From Nitrospira sp. (GTDB lineage Bacteria; Nitrospirota; Nitrospiria; Nitrospirales; Nitrospiraceae): DNA of 17,570 nucleotides. Each line of letters opens with the position of its first letter. Within the stretch, counting starts at the first letter, position 1. Shown here in pieces: positions 1 through 7,283 of the stretch. The notes under the pieces were generated by a model, which saw only the letters and a list, made by a program, of their open reading frames with translations, did no database searches and was not told the origin of the DNA. Position numbers and translations under genes: made by a program. The DNA is taken from the NCBI GenBank assembly GCA_015904045.1, contig JABMDG010000328.1:1-17570 (forward strand), given 5' to 3'.

Positions 1-2
1 CG

Positions 3-1028
3 CCTGGATCGAGCCCGAATGTGCCCACGAAGCTGCTCCGCGGGTTTCTCGCGGCGGTGAAGCTTGAGGCCCTGGACTCCGGGCATATTTACCCCCACGA
101 AAACACGCGCGCCGCGGCCAAGACCGACCGACTGAATCTCATCGAGGCCTGCGGGGCAAATTTCAGCCCGATCTGGTCGCTCTACTCAGACCCGCAAGGG
201 GTCGTGCTGGGACTCCTCGAAGCGGAGACGAAAGGCACACCGGCCCGCTACGACTTTCAGGACGACGCCGGGTTCCGTGAACAGCTCTGGGCCGTGACCG
301 AGCCGGCAGTGCTCGATCGAATCGTGGATGCGATGCGGAGCAAACCGCTCTTCATCGCGGACGGACACCATCGCTATGAAACCGCCCTAAACTATCAGAC
401 CTCTCGCCGGCGACAGGCAGGCGCATCCTCTGGACTCCAGCCCTATGACGCCGTCTTGATGCTCTTGGCGCCGCTGGAAGACCCCGGCCTGACGGTCTTA
501 CCAACCCATCGAGTCACCACCACCCCGCTGCCGTCGTATGAGCGGATCACTTCGCTGCTGGGCGATGCGTTCGATTTTCAAGAATTTCCCTATACGGCGT
601 CCACGGAAGGGACGGCGCGAACACAATTCATCACCGCCCTCAGAACAAGTGGACGGACGGCACCCGTATTTGGAATGGCTCTGAACGGGGACACCCGCTA
701 TATCACCCTCACACTCAAACCGACCCACCGCCCCTCCGCCCAGGCGTCACCGCGGACCAAGCTCGATGTGTCACTCCTGCAACACCTCATCATCGCGAAG
801 CTCTGTCCCACACAGCAGGAACAGGAAGCGATTCTCTACACGAAAGACGATCACGAAGCACTGAATTGGGCGACACGGGGACCCGGCACAGGCGCGCTGT
901 TGCTCAACGCCACCAAGGTCGGTGAAATCCAGGCGGTTGCGACGGCGGGCGAGCGCATGCCGCACAAATCGACCTATTTCTTCCCCAAACCGCTGACAGG
1001 ATTGGTCATCAATGTCATGCAAGGATGA
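3..1028 (+). CDS. DUF1015 family protein, 3' portion (5' end outside window)
   Basis: This is the C-terminal part of a DUF1015 protein, a widespread family without an established biochemical role. Counting residues from the GTG at 21, the visible part carries family signatures: PHENT at about 25-29, NFSPIWSLYSD at about 47-57, and the hallmark ADGHHRYETAL at about 113-123. The reading frame is open to the left edge and family members usually exceed 400 residues, so the GTG at 21 is not the true start and roughly 100 N-terminal residues are missing. The stop is TGA at 1026-1028. The gene is followed by an inverted repeat and then a response regulator on the same strand. In other genomes the family is often near serine or amino-acid metabolism genes, but nothing here tests that. 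Confidence 0.88.
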   Translation, partial: PGSSPNVPTKLLRGFLAAVKLEALDSGHIYPHENTRAAAKTDRLNLIEACGANFSPIWSLYSDPQGVVLGLLEAETKGTPARYDFQDDAGFREQLWAVTEPAVLDRIVDAMRSKPLFIADGHHRYETALNYQTSRRRQAGASSGLQPYDAVLMLLAPLEDPGLTVLPTHRVTTTPLPSYERITSLLGDAFDFQEFPYTASTEGTARTQFITALRTSGRTAPVFGMALNGDTRYITLTLKPTHRPSAQASPRTKLDVSLLQHLIIAKLCPTQQEQEAILYTKDDHEALNWATRGPGTGALLLNATKVGEIQAVATAGERMPHKSTYFFPKPLTGLVINVMQG

Positions 1029-1040
1029 GCGTTCAGTCAT

Positions 1041-1109
1041 CAGCTGTCGGCTATCAGCCTGAAAATGCGGCGTTGGGAATTCTTTGTTGAGGCTGAGGGC
1101 TGACAGCTG
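1041..1109. repeat. Imperfect intergenic inverted repeat (REP-like hairpin)
   Basis: The arms at 1041-1060 and 1090-1109 are inverted copies matching at 17 of 20 positions, separated by 29 bp. Each arm is built from CTGA/CAGCTG words. It fills the gap between the DUF1015 stop and the response-regulator start. There is no T-run after it, so it is a poor intrinsic terminator by the usual rule. It could be a REP-like repeat, a 5' UTR hairpin of the downstream gene, or both. A compositionally similar element lies at 3328-3387. Confidence 0.6.
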
Positions 1110-1133
1110 ACGGCTATCTGCCACCAAGACACC

Positions 1134-2507
1134 ATGCACGCCAAAATTCTCATCGTCGACGACGACCCCGATATCGTCACCGTACTGGAAGATCGGCTGC
1201 AATCGTTGCACTACACGACGGTCGTCGCGCGGGACGGACAACAGGCGCTCGACCAAATCGCGCAAGAGTCCCCCCATGTCGTGCTGTTGGATCTGACGCT
1301 GCCCAAACTCACCGGCCTCGAGGTCCTCAAGCGCCTCCACAACTCGAAACACACGGAGACCCTGCCTGTCATCGTCATGACCGCCCACGGCTCAGTTGAT
1401 GCGGCAGTGGAAGCGATGAAGGAGGGAGCCTACGACTTTTTGGCCAAACCGCTCGACAAAGATCACCTGCTGATCGTCATCCGCAAGGCACTGGAACGCG
1501 ACTCGCTGCGCCGGCAAGTCGATTGCCTCCGCTCCGAAGTCGCCGGCCGTTATGCCTCCATTGTCGGGAGCAGCCCGGCCATCACGTCCGTGATGGACGC
1601 AGCGCAGCGGGCCGCTAAGTCCGATGCGAGCGTGCTCCTGCTCGGTGAAAGCGGAACAGGTAAGGAGCTCTTTGCCCGCTCCATCCACCACTGGAGCCCG
1701 CGCGAAGCCATGCCCCTCATCGTGATCAATTGTGTTGCGCTGACCGAAACCCTGCTGGAGAACGAACTCTTCGGCCACGAGCGCGGGGCCTTTACAGGAG
1801 CAGATCGGCAGCAAAAAGGCAAACTGGAAATGGCCGACGGCGGCACCGTCTTCCTCGATGAGATCGGCGACATGTCGCTGCCGTTGCAGGCCAAACTGCT
1901 TCGCGTGCTGCAAGACCGTGAGTTTCACCGCGTCGGCGGCTCGAAGACCGTGTCCGTCAACATCCGCATCATCGCTGCGACGAACAAGGATCTGAAAAAA
2001 GCTGTGAAGGCCGGCCAGTTCCGCGAAGATCTGTATTTTCGCCTGAACGTCATCACGTTCACGCTCCCGCCGCTCCGCGACCGCCGAGGTGATATCCCCG
2101 CGCTCGTCCAATTCTTTCTCGACCGGCATGCCAAGGATGCCAAGCGGCCCGGCATGACCTTCAGCAACGCGGCGGTGGATACATTGACCCGATATGCCTG
2201 GCCGGGGAATATTCGGGAGCTGGACAACGTGATCGCCCGCGCCGTCGTACTCAGCCCGACGGATACCATCGAACCCACGTGGTTGGCACTCACGCCGGAG
2301 GATGCGGAGCTTCGCACCCATGTCGGCGCGCATCCGCCGTATTTCGACTTGCCCTACCACGAATCCATCACTGCGCATGGCCGCTTTATCATCACCCGCG
2401 CCCTTGCACAAGCAGGCGGCAATCAGACCAAAGCCGCCGAGATTCTCAAGCTCCAACGGACCTACCTGGCCCGTCTCATCAAGCAACACAAGACCACAGA
2501 AACGTAA
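1134..2507 (+). CDS. NtrC-family sigma-54-dependent response regulator
   Basis: This 457-residue protein has the three-domain layout of bacterial enhancer-binding proteins. A receiver domain (about 1-120) has an acidic pocket at D10-D11, the phospho-acceptor D53, T83 and K105. The AAA+ domain (about 142-375) has Walker A GESGTGKE at 171-178, the sigma-54 contact loop GAFTGA at 218-223, and Walker B VFLDEIGD at 239-246. A Fis-type helix-turn-helix lies at about 429-450. When phosphorylated by a partner kinase it should remodel sigma-54 RNA polymerase at -24/-12 promoters. No kinase gene is adjacent, so it is an orphan regulator. There is no clear Shine-Dalgarno before the ATG at 1134. It converges with the murU-like gene, with 64 bp between the stops. 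The family call is firm; the target genes are unknown, although a consensus sigma-54 promoter lies at 16102 in this window. Confidence 0.95.
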   Translation: MHAKILIVDDDPDIVTVLEDRLQSLHYTTVVARDGQQALDQIAQESPHVVLLDLTLPKLTGLEVLKRLHNSKHTETLPVIVMTAHGSVDAAVEAMKEGAYDFLAKPLDKDHLLIVIRKALERDSLRRQVDCLRSEVAGRYASIVGSSPAITSVMDAAQRAAKSDASVLLLGESGTGKELFARSIHHWSPREAMPLIVINCVALTETLLENELFGHERGAFTGADRQQKGKLEMADGGTVFLDEIGDMSLPLQAKLLRVLQDREFHRVGGSKTVSVNIRIIAATNKDLKKAVKAGQFREDLYFRLNVITFTLPPLRDRRGDIPALVQFFLDRHAKDAKRPGMTFSNAAVDTLTRYAWPGNIRELDNVIARAVVLSPTDTIEPTWLALTPEDAELRTHVGAHPPYFDLPYHESITAHGRFIITRALAQAGGNQTKAAEILKLQRTYLARLIKQHKTTET

Positions 2508-2533
2508 GGAGGGCCTGGGGAAAAGGGAGGACA

Positions 2534-2549
2534 GGTCGCCGCCGCGACC
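2534..2549. terminator. Hairpin between convergent genes, candidate bidirectional terminator
   Basis: GGTCGC and GCGACC form a perfect 6-bp GC-rich stem around a 4-nt loop, between the stops of the response regulator (2507) and the nucleotidyltransferase (2572, - strand). The location between convergent genes favours a terminator. No T-tract follows on either strand, so this is only a candidate. Confidence 0.4.
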
Positions 2550-2571
2550 GCCTGAGGGGTAGGGCCGACCG

Positions 2572-3321
2572 TTACTGTTCCGCAGCGGCTGACCGCCGAT
2601 CCTCCAGGCGAATCATACCGGCGCGAGCGTCCTTCTCCGCTTGAGCATACCGTTCGGCGGTGCCGATATCTGACCAGTAGCCCTTGATGTCATAGCCCAG
2701 CACAGATTCACCTCGCGCAATCGCCGCCACATAGGGATCGATAATCGACGACGCCACGCCTTTCGGCACCTCGCGCAACAACCGGGGATTCAAGATGTGG
2801 ATGCCGGCAAACATGCGCGGCATAGTAGGCACCGCGCTGACGATACCCTTCCCCGTGATCGTCGTGATGCGGTGGTCCGCCCCCACTTCCACCAACCCCC
2901 ACAGTGCGGCGTCGGGATCTTCCCGCAGCACCAGCGTCGCCGCAGCCTGGCTGGTCCGATGAAACGCGCAGAGCGCCTCGAGGTCCAACTCGAACAAGGT
3001 GTCTCCGTTCACCACCAAGACCGGCTCACCTGAAAAGTAGGGCTCCGCCTGCTTGATGCCTCCGCCGGTCCCGAGAATGATCGGCTCATGGGAATAGAAG
3101 ATCCGGAGGCCGAACCGTGAGCCGTTGCCCAGCGCCTGTTCGATCATGGGAGCCAGATGATGGAGATTGATGACCACGTCGCGGAACCCGTGGCGCTTCA
3201 ACAGGAGCAGATTCCAGACGATGAGGGGAGTCCCCAAGACCGGGAGCAGCGGTTTGGGAACGGTGTTGGTGAGCGGACGGAGGCGGGTCCCAAGTCCCGC
3301 CGCGAGAATCATGGCTTTCAC
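2572..3321 (-). CDS. murU: Sugar-1-phosphate nucleotidyltransferase, MurU-like
   Basis: This 249-residue protein is a GlmU/RmlA-type nucleotidyltransferase: MKAMILAAGLGTRLRPLT at the N-terminus, K23 in VPKPLLP, GTGGGI at 84-89, the metal-binding NGD at 105-107, and YWSDIGT at 215-221. MurU enzymes transfer UMP to MurNAc-1-phosphate, giving UDP-MurNAc directly and bypassing de novo synthesis (and the fosfomycin target MurA). The short length, the MKAMILAAG start and the adjacent AmgK-like kinase upstream all favour MurU over a mannose-1-phosphate guanylyltransferase, which remains the main alternative. The start is GTG at 3321, chosen because family members begin MKAM; no Shine-Dalgarno is visible. 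An inverted repeat begins 7 nt upstream of the GTG. The gene is probably co-transcribed with the kinase, 80 bp upstream. No MupP phosphatase or AnmK gene is in view. Confidence 0.75.
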   Translation of the reverse strand: MKAMILAAGLGTRLRPLTNTVPKPLLPVLGTPLIVWNLLLLKRHGFRDVVINLHHLAPMIEQALGNGSRFGLRIFYSHEPIILGTGGGIKQAEPYFSGEPVLVVNGDTLFELDLEALCAFHRTSQAAATLVLREDPDAALWGLVEVGADHRITTITGKGIVSAVPTMPRMFAGIHILNPRLLREVPKGVASSIIDPYVAAIARGESVLGYDIKGYWSDIGTAERYAQAEKDARAGMIRLEDRRSAAAEQ

Positions 3322-3327
3322 AGGGTC

Positions 3328-3387
3328 AGTGCTGAGGACTGAGTGCTGAGCGCTGAGTCGATGATCTGCCCCTCAGTCCTCAGTCCT
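3328..3387. repeat. CTGA-rich inverted repeat between amgK and murU
   Basis: The arms at 3328-3343 and 3372-3387 are inverted copies matching at 14 of 16 positions. Extra CTCAG/CTGAG words continue to about 3400, so alternative pairings exist. It occupies nearly all of the 80-bp gap between the two - strand genes. One arm lies just upstream of the murU GTG, where a ribosome binding site would be. Its composition resembles the repeat at 1041-1109. It may be a REP-like repeat, an mRNA stability element or a translation-modulating hairpin. Confidence 0.55.
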
Positions 3388-3401
3388 CACCCCTCAGTCC
3401 T

Positions 3402-4505
3402 CTACTGCAATTCCGGCACATACGGCGTGAGATGTTTCCGAAGCGTTTCCAACTCGGGATACTTGTCCAGATTGCGTTTGACATAGCTCAACACACGCGG
3501 GATATCTGCCAGGAATTTGGGATTGCCTTTGACGCGATCGATGTAGACGAAACGCCCCGCGGCCTTGAGATTGCGCTGAATGCTGGTGAAGTCGAAGAGG
3601 CGGCGGAACGCGGCGCGATTGGCCCACACGTACCGGCGTTCGGCCAGCTGGTCGAGATAGTAGTCCACGAGTCCATCGATCAGGGATTCATCGAGACGGA
3701 TATAGGCGTCCCGAAGGAGCGATGCCAGGTCATAGGTCGCTGGTCCCAGCAACGCATCCTGAAAATCGATCACCCCGAGCCGCACGCCATCGACCATCAA
3801 ATTGCGCGAATGATAGTCTCGATGGACGAAGACCCGCGGCTGGCCGGCGAGAAGGTCAGAAATCCGTTCACACTCTTCGCGGATCGCCGTCCAATCGTCC
3901 GCGCACATCGGCGTGCCGCGGCGCGCGACAATCCCGTATTCGAGGAAATGATCAAATTCCCACATCAGCAACGGCACATCGAAGCTACGATGAAAGGCCA
4001 GGCATCCCGGATCGGCCGGGGTCGTCGCCTTGACCTGCATCTGCACCAACACATTGATCGCCTGCTTGTAGCGCGATTCCAGGGTGGCCGCGTCGGCTGA
4101 GCTGACCGCCTCGGCCAGCGTGACATCGCCGAAATCCTCCAAATACAGCAGTCCGGCTGCCTGGTCGTAATAATGGAGCGCCGGCACCGGCACCTCGGCC
4201 TTCGCCAAATGGGACATGACGTTCAGAAACGGCAGTTCCGTGATCGCATGCGTGGCCCCGCTCACAGCTTCCTCAGACTGCTTAAATCCCTCCGGCTCAG
4301 CCAACTGCATCAGAATCACGGAATGGGGCGGCCCTCCCGCGAGCGTCATGCGATAGTAGCGCCGGTTGGATGCGTCACCTGCCAACGGCGTCAGCCCACG
4401 GAAAATCAGGCCGGGAGGAAGATGCGTCTCGACAGTCCGCGCAAGGAGTGTTTGATCAGGAGGAGCGAGCGGAGCGTTCGGAGGAGCTGGCTGTGCGGTA
4501 GCCAT
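3402..4505 (-). CDS. amgK: AmgK-like sugar kinase (aminoglycoside phosphotransferase fold)
   Basis: This 367-residue kinase of the APH/choline-kinase fold has a nucleotide-binding N-lobe around GDASNRRYYR (43-52), the catalytic-loop motif VFVHRDYHSRNLMV at 225-238 (catalytic D230, N235) and a metal-binding DFQDALLGP at 247-255. The run TYDLASLLRDAYI (258-270) is typical of AmgK, the anomeric kinase that makes MurNAc-1-P and GlcNAc-1-P for cell-wall recycling. The MurU-like gene directly downstream reproduces the known amgK-murU pairing. Proteins of this fold are often annotated as aminoglycoside phosphotransferases, but nothing here argues for drug resistance. The ATG at 4505 has no Shine-Dalgarno, and a near-consensus promoter places transcription start about 3 nt before it, implying a leaderless message. 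The N-terminal Pro/Ala-rich stretch (4-17) looks disordered. The family call is firm and the AmgK substrate likely. Confidence 0.78.
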   Translation of the reverse strand: MATAQPAPPNAPLAPPDQTLLARTVETHLPPGLIFRGLTPLAGDASNRRYYRMTLAGGPPHSVILMQLAEPEGFKQSEEAVSGATHAITELPFLNVMSHLAKAEVPVPALHYYDQAAGLLYLEDFGDVTLAEAVSSADAATLESRYKQAINVLVQMQVKATTPADPGCLAFHRSFDVPLLMWEFDHFLEYGIVARRGTPMCADDWTAIREECERISDLLAGQPRVFVHRDYHSRNLMVDGVRLGVIDFQDALLGPATYDLASLLRDAYIRLDESLIDGLVDYYLDQLAERRYVWANRAAFRRLFDFTSIQRNLKAAGRFVYIDRVKGNPKFLADIPRVLSYVKRNLDKYPELETLRKHLTPYVPELQ

Positions 4506-4514
4506 AGGCGTGGG

Positions 4515-4543
4515 ATTATAGCGAGAGGCCGGAGACTTGTCAC
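4515..4543 (-). promoter_or_regulatory. Sigma-70-type promoter for amgK-murU
   Basis: Read on the - strand, GTGACA (4543-4538; 5 of 6 to TTGACA) is followed by a 17-bp spacer and a perfect TATAAT (4520-4515). The expected transcription start is about 4508, only about 3 nt before the amgK ATG at 4505. It lies in the gap after the vanZ-like stop, so amgK-murU can be transcribed independently of vanZ. Confidence 0.65.
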
Positions 4544-4560
4544 GAAGACAGAGGAATCAG

Positions 4561-4971
4561 TCAACGCTGACTGTTCGCCGCTGACGCCGGGCTTATCGGC
4601 CACAGAGTGGCCAGGCGAGCCATGGCCGCCGTGCCCAACCCCGCACCGACGGTGTCCGCCAGCCAATCGAGCCAGCTCGACTCTCGAAAAGGAACGAAAG
4701 ACTGATGAATTTCATCGCTGATACCATACAGCGAGGCGCACAACACGGACAGCGGGACGGCCCATGGCCGCCATGAGGCCTCGGCGCCCCAGCGAAATCC
4801 ACGATGGAAGAGGGCTCCGAGCACGGCGTACTCGATGACGTGGAGCACCTTGTCGCTCAATAGCCCGACGAAGGACGGCAGCTGCTCTTCGGGATGGGAT
4901 TGCGAGGACAGATAGAAAATGAGGCCGGCGTAGGCGAAGACAGGCCCCCAATACCGAAACACGGTTGCCAT
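4561..4971 (-). CDS. VanZ-like integral membrane protein
   Basis: This is a small membrane protein of the VanZ family (136 residues from the ATG at 4971; a TTG at 5001 would add 10). It has hydrophobic helices and the conserved family segments IFYLSSQS near the N-terminus, LLSDKVLHVIEYAVLG in the middle, and YGISDEIHQSFVPFRESSW followed by LADTVGA. The ATG was chosen because family members usually begin a few residues before the first membrane helix. VanZ was first seen as an accessory of teicoplanin resistance, but most family members have no known function. It lies 55 bp upstream of the amgK-like kinase on the same strand, which fits a cell-envelope role, although a separate promoter stands between them. 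It is divergent from the GH57 gene. Confidence 0.82.
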   Translation of the reverse strand: MATVFRYWGPVFAYAGLIFYLSSQSHPEEQLPSFVGLLSDKVLHVIEYAVLGALFHRGFRWGAEASWRPWAVPLSVLCASLYGISDEIHQSFVPFRESSWLDWLADTVGAGLGTAAMARLATLWPISPASAANSQR

Positions 4972-5059
4972 CTCAGTCCACGTCCAGGCGTGTGCGGACA
5001 AATCGCACAGTTGATTGCATGCGCCGTCGTCCTAATGACATACTCAACCCCATCCGCCC

Positions 5060-7264
5060 ATGAAACACGTTCACGTCTGTTTCTTCTGGCATATGCATCA
5101 GCCGTACTATACCGATCCGGTATCGGGGTCGGCCAGCATGCCCTGGGTCCGCCTCCACGCGACCAAAGCATACTATGATATGGCCTATTTGCTGGAACAA
5201 TTTCCAGCTGTGCGCGCAACGTTCAATTTCACCCCCTCGCTATTGCGTCAATTGGAGGAGATCGGCAACGGCACCGTGCGCGACCTCTTTCTCGAGTATG
5301 CCCAACGACCGGCGGCGGACCTGACCGAGGAGGATCGGGCCTTTCTCATCCGCCACTTTTTCGCAGCCAATTGGGCGACGATGGTACGACCTTCCCCGCG
5401 TTACCACGAATTGCTGGTGAAACGGGGGCTGGACATCCAGGGACAAGACCTGCCGCGCCTGGCCCGCCGGTTTTCCGTTCAGGACTGTCTCGACTTGCAG
5501 GTCTGGCACAATCTGGCTTGGTTCGGATATGGCGCCGTCCATCGCTATCCACGCCTGGCGGCTCTGCGCAACAAGAATCGTGGTTTCACGGAAGAAGAGA
5601 AGCAAGAAGTCTTGGCGCTCCAACTCACGACGGTACGCGAAGTCGTTCCTCTCTATCGGCAACTCCTGGAACGGGGACAAATCGAGCTGACGACGACGCC
5701 CTTCTTTCACCCGATTCTCCCCCTCATCATCGATACCGACGTCACCCGGCGCGCCAGGCCGGACCTTCCATTGCCGGTTCGTTTTCACGCCCCGGACGAC
5801 GCCGAAGCGCAACTCCGGCGGGCGGTCGAATTCCACAGCCGGACGTTCGGCCGCGCGCCGGCGGGTTTGTGGCCATCGGAGGGCTCGGTCTGTCCCGAAC
5901 TGCTTCCCATTCTGCAGCGAACCGGGTTCAGCTGGCTGGCCACCGACGAAGGTATCCTCGCGCGCTCGCTGGAGATGAGCGGTCTCCCGTGGAATCGGCA
6001 GACCGCGTTGTATCACCCGTATCGAGCCGGAGCGGCAGGGCAGGAACTCACCCTCCTGTTCCGCGACCGGGAGATCTCAGACGCGTTCGGATTCGTCTAC
6101 CACAAAACCACCCCGGAATCCGCCGCCGAAGATGTCCTCCGCCGCCTGCGTGGCATTATCGAGACGACGGCTCAAGAACAGATCGTCATCGCCATCGTCT
6201 TGGACGGGGAAAATCCCTGGGAACATTACCACGACGGCGGCGAGCGGTTCCTGTCGCTCCTCTACTCGGCCTTGTCGGCACGGGAACTCGACCGGATCGA
6301 CCACCTCGCCGTGCATCCATCCACGATTGTTGAAGCCATTGCAGCCGCGCCTCCCGCACAACATCTGTCCGATCTGCATTCAGGCTCGTGGATCAACGCC
6401 GACTACAAAATTTGGATCGGCCACCAGGAAGACAATCTCGGCTGGAACCTCCTCGGCCATACCAGGGCCCGCTTGATCGAGACCGCGCCGAGCCTGCCAC
6501 CGGATCGAGTGAACGCCGCGTGGGATGAATTATACGCGGCCGAGGGCAGCGATTGGTTCTGGTGGTACGGCGACGACTTTGAAACCGACTTCAAGCAGGA
6601 ATTCGACCGACTCTTCAGAACCCACCTCCGCAATGTATGGGGGCACATGGGTCTCCCCGTACCCGAGCAGCTGAACCAGCCGATCTGTGCCCCGGGGGCA
6701 GTCCACGAAACCGATCCTGTCACCCAACCGCGAGCACTCCTGTCGCCCACGCTCGACGGGGCTGTTACGGATTTCTTTGAATGGCACGGGGCAGGCCTTA
6801 TCGACACCCAGCCGCCGCTGGGCGCGATGTGGAAGGCCGACAGTCTGTTCACCTCGGTCCAATTCGGCTGGAACCAGGATTGCCTGTTCCTTCGATTCGA
6901 CGTGGACCAGGCGTCGGAAGCCAGACAGCCCAATCTGCGGACGGTAATCACGCTTCAGACCCTTCAGGCCCATTTCCGGATCACCTTCTCGCTCAACCCA
7001 GCGAAGCCGCTTCAATTTCTCCTGTCGCAAGCGACCGGTCCGGAAACCTGGCAGGAGATCGGCCCCTACCGATCCATCGCCAGACACAACATTGTCGAAA
7101 TGGCCCTGCCCCACAAAGATCTCCATCTCGAACCGGGGCAAGAGGTGAAGATGTCGATCGTGGTGTTGGAGCGCAATCTTGAAGTCGCCCGCTACCCCTA
7201 TCAGAAGCCGGCGGTGTTGACCGTACCGGGGCCTGAATTTGACGCGGCCATGTGGCGGGTATAG
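5060..7264 (+). CDS. Glycoside hydrolase family 57 protein (alpha-glucan-active)
   Basis: This 734-residue GH57 enzyme starts with the family signature FFWHMHQPYY (8-17) followed by NFTPSLL (56-62). GLWPSEGS (269-276) carries the likely nucleophile E274; ATDEG (294-298) and LDGENPWEHYHDG (381-393, with D382) follow, then the aromatic EGSDWFWWYGDDF (495-507). GH57 enzymes are retaining alpha-amylases, amylopullulanases, 4-alpha-glucanotransferases or branching enzymes; the motif set looks closest to the amylopullulanase-like group. Residues after about 540 form a separate, beta-rich-looking domain, possibly carbohydrate-binding. No signal peptide is present, so the protein is probably cytoplasmic and acts on storage glucan. 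It starts at ATG 5060 without a visible Shine-Dalgarno, and only a weak promoter (TTGATT at 5011 with TAATGA at 5033, or CATACT at 5039) can be proposed. galT follows after 19 bp. The exact specificity cannot be told from sequence alone. Confidence 0.9.
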   Translation: MKHVHVCFFWHMHQPYYTDPVSGSASMPWVRLHATKAYYDMAYLLEQFPAVRATFNFTPSLLRQLEEIGNGTVRDLFLEYAQRPAADLTEEDRAFLIRHFFAANWATMVRPSPRYHELLVKRGLDIQGQDLPRLARRFSVQDCLDLQVWHNLAWFGYGAVHRYPRLAALRNKNRGFTEEEKQEVLALQLTTVREVVPLYRQLLERGQIELTTTPFFHPILPLIIDTDVTRRARPDLPLPVRFHAPDDAEAQLRRAVEFHSRTFGRAPAGLWPSEGSVCPELLPILQRTGFSWLATDEGILARSLEMSGLPWNRQTALYHPYRAGAAGQELTLLFRDREISDAFGFVYHKTTPESAAEDVLRRLRGIIETTAQEQIVIAIVLDGENPWEHYHDGGERFLSLLYSALSARELDRIDHLAVHPSTIVEAIAAAPPAQHLSDLHSGSWINADYKIWIGHQEDNLGWNLLGHTRARLIETAPSLPPDRVNAAWDELYAAEGSDWFWWYGDDFETDFKQEFDRLFRTHLRNVWGHMGLPVPEQLNQPICAPGAVHETDPVTQPRALLSPTLDGAVTDFFEWHGAGLIDTQPPLGAMWKADSLFTSVQFGWNQDCLFLRFDVDQASEARQPNLRTVITLQTLQAHFRITFSLNPAKPLQFLLSQATGPETWQEIGPYRSIARHNIVEMALPHKDLHLEPGQEVKMSIVVLERNLEVARYPYQKPAVLTVPGPEFDAAMWRV

Positions 7265-7283
7265 GAAGGAGTGCTGAGCAACC

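Noticed and set aside
1392..2489. Long antisense frame opposite the response regulator
   Set aside because: It lies wholly opposite a well-supported NtrC-type gene, and its translation has no recognisable domain; such frames are expected in GC-rich coding DNA.
3402..4505. Aminoglycoside resistance phosphotransferase
   Set aside because: Only the kinase fold is shared; the AmgK-like motifs and adjacency to a MurU-like gene favour amino-sugar phosphorylation.
5371..6333. 320-codon + strand frame inside the GH57 gene
   Set aside because: It is out of frame within a gene whose catalytic motifs are continuous; the translation is Arg/Pro/Ser-rich as expected of a shadow frame.
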